Translations under genes and position numbers: made by a program
DNA from: CAMLDH01 sp966250375
Lineage (GTDB): Bacteria; Pseudomonadota; Gammaproteobacteria; Burkholderiales; Burkholderiaceae_D
Assembly (NCBI GenBank): GCA_966250375.1
Contig: CBINHE010000121.1
Coordinates: 1-10,777 of the forward strand
Direction of reading: 5' to 3'
DNA: 10,777 bases
Shown: positions 7,445-10,777 of the stretch, piece by piece
How positions within the stretch are numbered: the first letter of the stretch is position 1
How the letters are laid out: every line of letters starts with the position of its first letter
The notes under the pieces: model-generated
The model's input: the letters and a program-made list of their open reading frames with translations, nothing else
Database searches by the model: none
Told to the model about the DNA's origin: nothing

Positions 7445-7513
7445 AAAACTTGCCTCCGAGATAGTTGTCTCATTCTCTCGCAAACAATTGCGCCCTGGTT
7501 GTGGGCAAGTTTT
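7445..7513. repeat. 69-bp unit with perfect 10-bp inverted ends
   Basis: AAAACTTGCC at 7445-7454 is the exact inverse of GGCAAGTTTT at 7504-7513, with 49 bases between. The arm length and compact size suggest the ends of a small non-autonomous mobile element or a deleted insertion sequence. There is no coding content and I see no clear target duplication. Confidence 0.5.
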
Positions 7514-7564
7514 CCGCACAACATGGCGGACTGAGTAGTGGAACCGTCCGTTACAAGCGGGTAT

Positions 7565-7770
7565 ACAGCGGTAAGCATGAAGGATGCGGCGATCGCATGG
7601 CATCCTAGGCGCCCTGGATCTGCAATGATGCGACCACTGCAAGGCGCCGGTGCCCCGCTGCCGGATGCCCAGCATCAAACCCTGTCTGGGCAAGTGCAAC
7701 TGCTGCCAGCACCGTACAGGCAAGTCATGCAGCAGCATCTGGACAAGATCGCCCCCCGAAGTAGGTGATT
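7565..7770 (+). pseudogene. Decayed copy of the 3' end of the PLP-domain effector gene
   Basis: This stretch is closely similar to 3620-3868, the last ~80 codons of the first effector gene plus a few bases past its stop. Differences show loss of function: the codon matching Trp has become TAG at 7606-7608; an internal deletion of about 41 bp removes the segment after the WICNDA codons and shifts the frame; and the C7 run before the original stop is C6 here, so the frame reads past it to a later TGA. The best-kept part encodes SGQVQLLPAPYRQVMQQHL. Similarity begins abruptly at ACAGCGG and has no upstream counterpart, so this is a partial duplication or the remnant of a deleted paralogue. Confidence 0.85.
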
Positions 7771-7851
7771 CGCGGTTTTATCGGAGCGAGCGATTTTCCG
7801 GGCACTGTCAACTTGCCGAAAGGGATGAAAATCGGCAGCGTTCGATGAGCT
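7771..7851. other. Short intergenic stretch downstream of the TPS gene
   Basis: This lies between the decayed gene copy and the convergent end of the trehalose-phosphate synthase gene. It contains a 6-bp hairpin (TGCCGA at 7814-7819, TCGGCA at 7832-7837, 12-base loop) without a T-run, so terminator function is doubtful. ATCGGAGCG near 7779 also occurs inside the 65-bp element downstream of the intact effector gene, hinting that the duplication once reached that far. Confidence 0.3.
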
Positions 7852-10614
7852 TTACTCACTTTCTTCGAGAGTGCGCTTGAGATGAGGCGCTATCCCCAGT
7901 GGCGCAGCTTGCGGTAGAGCCTCTTCAGTTACTGCTCTTTGGACACCTGAGGCAGAGGAAGACTGTACAGAACGTAGAGCCGCCATGTAGTTTTCGCGCC
8001 ACCGAGGCAGGTTCTCATTTCTCACATTGTTAAGGAGTGGGACATGTCTCTCTTGGCGCTCCTCCAGCTCCATGTCCAACCCTATTTGGTATGCCTCGGC
8101 GAGGGCGATGAAATCTTTGGGCGGAACCAAAAGCGATTCACGAAGTTGAGACGCAGCTCCCGCTCCCGTAGACAGTACCAGAACGCCTGGGTCTTTCGGA
8201 TCTTGCGCGGCGATGTATTCCTTGGCCACGAGGTTCATTCCGTCGGCCACAGGCGTCACTACGCCCACTTGGCTTTGACGAAAAAGCTTGGGCAAAGAGT
8301 CGTGGCTCACCGACTTGTTGAAGTACAGCACAGGTTTCCACGTATCCGTTCCAAATTCCTCGTTGATTTCATTCACCAGTTCACTGGTCGTCCTGCTCAG
8401 CTCGTCATAGGCAGACACACCTTCCCGTGACGGCGCTGCGATCTGGACAAGGGTGACCGTTCCTTGCAACTCGGGATGGTCCGTAAGCAACTTGCGAAAG
8501 GCTTCAAGGCGCGTGGGAATGCCCTTCGTATAGTCCAGTCGATCAACGCCGAGGATGAGCTTGCGCTTGCCGGATTCGTCGTGTATTTCATTCAGGATGG
8601 CTTGCTCGTTGAGATCGGGGCTTGAGGCGCATGTCATGCGTTCCTCGAATTTCTCGACGTCGATGCCGATAGGGAAACTCCGCACGCTGGCTTTCCTGCC
8701 GAAAGCCTCTACGAAAGGGCTGTCCAGCCGCCGCCCGACCTCCTCCGTCTCCACGTACCGGCGAAGATTTTCCACGTCCTTGGCGGTCTGCATACCGATG
8801 AGGTCATTCCAGAACAGGGCCTCCATCAATTCCTTGTGCTGGGGGATTTCCCTGAAGATGTCAGGCGATGGCATCGGGATATGGTTGAAGAAGCCCATCG
8901 GCTGCTTGCAGCCTAGTGCGCGCAGTTCTTGCGCGAGCGGAATAAGGTGGTAATCGTGAATCCACAGGACATCGTCGTCCTTCAGTAGAGGGGCCAACTG
9001 GGCCGCGAACATCTTGTTCACCTCTACATAGCCCTCGAAGTACTCTGGATTCGACTTCTCCGCCAACCCCACTTCCCCATGGAGGATCGGCCAAAGGAGC
9101 GAATTCGAGAAACCCTCATAGTAATTTTTATGCTGTTGCTCGGTTAGATCGACTGTTGCGAGCGTCGTTTTGCCAAACAGTTGCGTTTTGATGCTGTTTG
9201 AGCCCGGTTCGCCGCTCGTCTTGCTGCTCGAGCCAAACCACAATGCAGCGGTTTTGCGCATGACGTCACCCAATGCGATGGCTAGTCCTCCTGCCGCCGA
9301 TTTCTCCGGGTTGATTACTCGGTTCGATACGACGACCATTCTTCCCCCCGCATCCGGCATATCCGACGCCTTGGAAGCAGATTCATTCTCAGGGGCTAAA
9401 CGGCCATTGGAGACGTTCAAGATCTGCAGTTGCGGTGTCCTGCTGAACATGGCCTTTTTCTTTAATGAAAGATAGGCCCCGTCCATTACCTCGCAGGCAT
9501 TTATATAAGCGATATCGGTCATTTGAATTTGATGCCGATCCTCGGCCGTCAGCAGATCACGGCGCTGTTCTATTTGCCGGTTGAGAATGCTGATGTGAGT
9601 GCGGATGCACCCTAGAGCAAGACTCATGGCGTTATAGCTTTCGGCAATAAATGCCTGCGGATTCTTTATTGCCTTACTCTTTTTTCCAGGATAAGAGTTG
9701 TGCCAAAGGGTAGCATTGAGTAAGTCGAATGCATCCGACCTCTCATTGGGAAGTTTGCTGATGAGTTTTTGGGACTGTTCGTCAAAAATAGGGTATAGCG
9801 TCTTTGAATAGATCTCGCATATCACTCCTGCGGCATTCAATTTGTGAGGGGCCGGATCGTTGATAGCATCCCAAAACTGCTCCGGAATGTTCTTTGCCGG
9901 TCCAAAATATTTGTAATCCTTCTCCTCCGACAGACAGAACTTCCAGTTGGAATGTCCTCCCAACCTATAAGAATATCCTCCTGCCATCCGTCTCACTACA
10001 TTGTACAAATGCAATATTGGCGGATTCTTGTCGCTCGCCTTGTCACTGAGCAAGCTATCGAATTCCTGGTACACACTCAGCGTTTGCGGCATGTCGCGTT
10101 CAGCAGCACCCGCCAACAGGGTATGAGCGGCTATAGGAACTGCAAGGTTGCCGTTCTTCACCTGCTTGACGAGGTGCCGTAATTTGGGGTCCTGTATTTT
10201 GGCTCTTTGGTTGATATTGGATTCGTTTTCACTGTTCTCAAAATACAATTCTTTCCACGTCCCTGACTCTATCCACGGCGCCCCTGCCAAGAACCTCGGC
10301 TTTTCAGTGGTGTCCTTCGCGCCCGTTTGCTGCACATCGGACAGAGATCTCCTAGAGTGAGTTTGCCTGTATTTTTCATCGATTTTCCACCGCACCGTAG
10401 AGTGGGAGGAAGAAGCGGCATAGCCTTGGTGTGCCGAGGACGACGTCACTTTTTCTTCATTTTGGGGTAGCGGTCTTGTGTTTGGAGCACTATTAGCAAG
10501 TGCCTGCCTACTCGGCGCGTCCGATTCTTTTACACGCCCACCTACACTCGGTGAGATAAACGAGTCATCTCCACATCGAAATTTGCCTGACATACCGCTA
10601 ATGTTTGCACCCAC
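7852..10614 (-). CDS. Putative type III effector with a trehalose-6-phosphate synthase domain (RipTPS-like)
   Basis: This 920-residue protein starts at a GTG. Residues 425-885 form a complete OtsA/GT20 domain, which joins UDP-glucose and glucose-6-phosphate into trehalose-6-phosphate. Every catalytic position known from E. coli OtsA can be placed: Arg432 (SNRV), Gly442-Gly443, Trp459, Tyr499, Trp508, Asp554 (IHDYH), His578 (FNHIP), Arg692 and Lys697 (VDRLDYTKG), Asp791 and Glu799 (ADGMNLVAKEY). Spacings match OtsA, so an active enzyme is expected. There is no trehalose-phosphate phosphatase domain. OtsA is about 470 residues; here about 424 residues precede the domain: a Ser/Thr-rich N-terminus (1-110) like a secretion region, then a largely helical region (140-400) I do not recognise. 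The domain match, flanking effectors and absence of otsB support a secreted RipTPS-like effector rather than housekeeping OtsA. The N-terminal half looks more AT-rich than its neighbours. No hrp box is visible in the 163 bp upstream. Confidence 0.85.
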   Translation of the reverse strand: MGANISGMSGKFRCGDDSFISPSVGGRVKESDAPSRQALANSAPNTRPLPQNEEKVTSSSAHQGYAASSSHSTVRWKIDEKYRQTHSRRSLSDVQQTGAKDTTEKPRFLAGAPWIESGTWKELYFENSENESNINQRAKIQDPKLRHLVKQVKNGNLAVPIAAHTLLAGAAERDMPQTLSVYQEFDSLLSDKASDKNPPILHLYNVVRRMAGGYSYRLGGHSNWKFCLSEEKDYKYFGPAKNIPEQFWDAINDPAPHKLNAAGVICEIYSKTLYPIFDEQSQKLISKLPNERSDAFDLLNATLWHNSYPGKKSKAIKNPQAFIAESYNAMSLALGCIRTHISILNRQIEQRRDLLTAEDRHQIQMTDIAYINACEVMDGAYLSLKKKAMFSRTPQLQILNVSNGRLAPENESASKASDMPDAGGRMVVVSNRVINPEKSAAGGLAIALGDVMRKTAALWFGSSSKTSGEPGSNSIKTQLFGKTTLATVDLTEQQHKNYYEGFSNSLLWPILHGEVGLAEKSNPEYFEGYVEVNKMFAAQLAPLLKDDDVLWIHDYHLIPLAQELRALGCKQPMGFFNHIPMPSPDIFREIPQHKELMEALFWNDLIGMQTAKDVENLRRYVETEEVGRRLDSPFVEAFGRKASVRSFPIGIDVEKFEERMTCASSPDLNEQAILNEIHDESGKRKLILGVDRLDYTKGIPTRLEAFRKLLTDHPELQGTVTLVQIAAPSREGVSAYDELSRTTSELVNEINEEFGTDTWKPVLYFNKSVSHDSLPKLFRQSQVGVVTPVADGMNLVAKEYIAAQDPKDPGVLVLSTGAGAASQLRESLLVPPKDFIALAEAYQIGLDMELEERQERHVPLLNNVRNENLPRWRENYMAALRSVQSSSASGVQRAVTEEALPQAAPLGIAPHLKRTLEESE

Positions 10615-10621
10615 AATAATT

Positions 10622-10626
10622 TCTCC
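10622..10626 (-). promoter_or_regulatory. Ribosome binding site supporting the GTG start of the TPS effector
   Basis: On the minus strand GGAGA lies 7-8 nt before GTG at 10614, directly after a T10 run. The next in-frame ATG (10593, residue 8) has no such site. The GTG start gives an N-terminus of Met-Gly-Ala-Asn-Ile-Ser. Confidence 0.7.
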
Positions 10627-10662
10627 AAAAAAAAAACATTCCGCGACTGATCGCCCCCCCCC
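10627..10662. repeat. A10 and C9 homopolymer runs upstream of the TPS effector
   Basis: A10 (10627-10636) and C9 (10654-10662) on the plus strand are T10 and G9 ahead of the minus-strand gene, 17 bp apart, with T10 touching the ribosome binding site. Runs of this length are prone to slippage and to sequencing error. The rest of the right edge (10663-10777) holds an imperfect hairpin (10721-10742), a 12-bp palindrome (10758-10769) and no recognisable gene. Confidence 0.6.
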
Positions 10663-10777
10663 TCAATGGCTCACGCCAATAGTGTTCGGCACATTATTTG
10701 CTCAGCGCCAGCGTTAAAGGCGCCTTCCCCTTCAAGGGGGCGTAGCAGGGAATTCGAATCGCATGCGATCCGCCTGC

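Noticed and set aside
7540..7545. GGAACC on the plus strand as another hrp box
   Set aside because: No CCAC-type element occurs 15-16 bases downstream, and only a broken gene fragment follows.
10742..10777. tRNA-like piece (GATTCGAATTCCCTGC on the minus strand), a possible attachment site
   Set aside because: TTCGAAT resembles a T-loop, but the flanking bases do not pair as a T-stem and no acceptor stem or CCA is present.
10615..10777. A hrp box, hrpII or PIP box for the TPS effector
   Set aside because: I read both strands and found no GGAACC-type, paired TTCG or TTCGC arrangement at the required spacing; the promoter may lie beyond the window.
1..10777. CRISPR array, rRNA or tRNA gene
   Set aside because: No regularly spaced direct repeats and no complete structural RNA signature were seen.

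Overview
The window reads as a type III secretion effector island from a plant- or eukaryote-associated Gram-negative bacterium. Three large proteins look like effectors, and one small protein looks like a CesT-type secretion chaperone. A perfect HrpL-type hrp box (GGAACC-N15-CCACTGA, 7348-7375, minus strand) precedes the chaperone-effector pair. HrpL control points to a Hrp1-type system as in Pseudomonas, Erwinia/Pantoea or Herbaspirillum, rather than the HrpB/HrpX control of Ralstonia, Burkholderia or Xanthomonas. The GC-rich coding style and an IS630 remnant fit a beta- or gammaproteobacterium. I cannot name the genus.

Layout. Positions 1-315 are a left edge with no convincing complete gene, an imperfect hrp box (135-162) and a fragment of a small repeated element. 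Positions 316-3861 (+) encode a protein of about 1180 residues with a central domain carrying the landmarks of fold-type-I PLP enzymes of the Cys/Met-metabolism family. Positions 3862-4340 are mobile-element debris: a 65-bp TA-flanked inverted-repeat element, then the N-terminal third of an IS630-type transposase (-). Positions 4341-6584 (-) encode a 747-residue protein with a Josephin-like (ataxin-3-type) cysteine protease domain. Its probable chaperone lies 3 nt upstream (6588-7172, -), with the hrp box further upstream. Positions 7173-7851 hold the leader, the hrp box, two inverted repeats and a decayed copy of the 3' end of the first effector gene (7565-7770, +). Positions 7852-10614 (-) encode a 920-residue protein: an unrecognised N-terminal region of about 420 residues followed by a complete trehalose-6-phosphate synthase (OtsA/GT20) domain, as in the Ralstonia effector RipTPS. 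The right edge (10615-10777) holds a good ribosome binding site, A10 and C9 runs and small palindromes.

Inferred joint role. If all three are secreted, the locus would deliver three enzyme activities into host cells: a PLP-dependent enzyme (amino-acid or sulfur metabolism), a candidate deubiquitinase, and a producer of the sugar signal trehalose-6-phosphate. The Josephin-like and PLP-fold proteins are the most novel-looking parts; I recall no characterised type III effector with the PLP fold. The transposon remnants and the partial gene duplication show that the locus was assembled and reshuffled.
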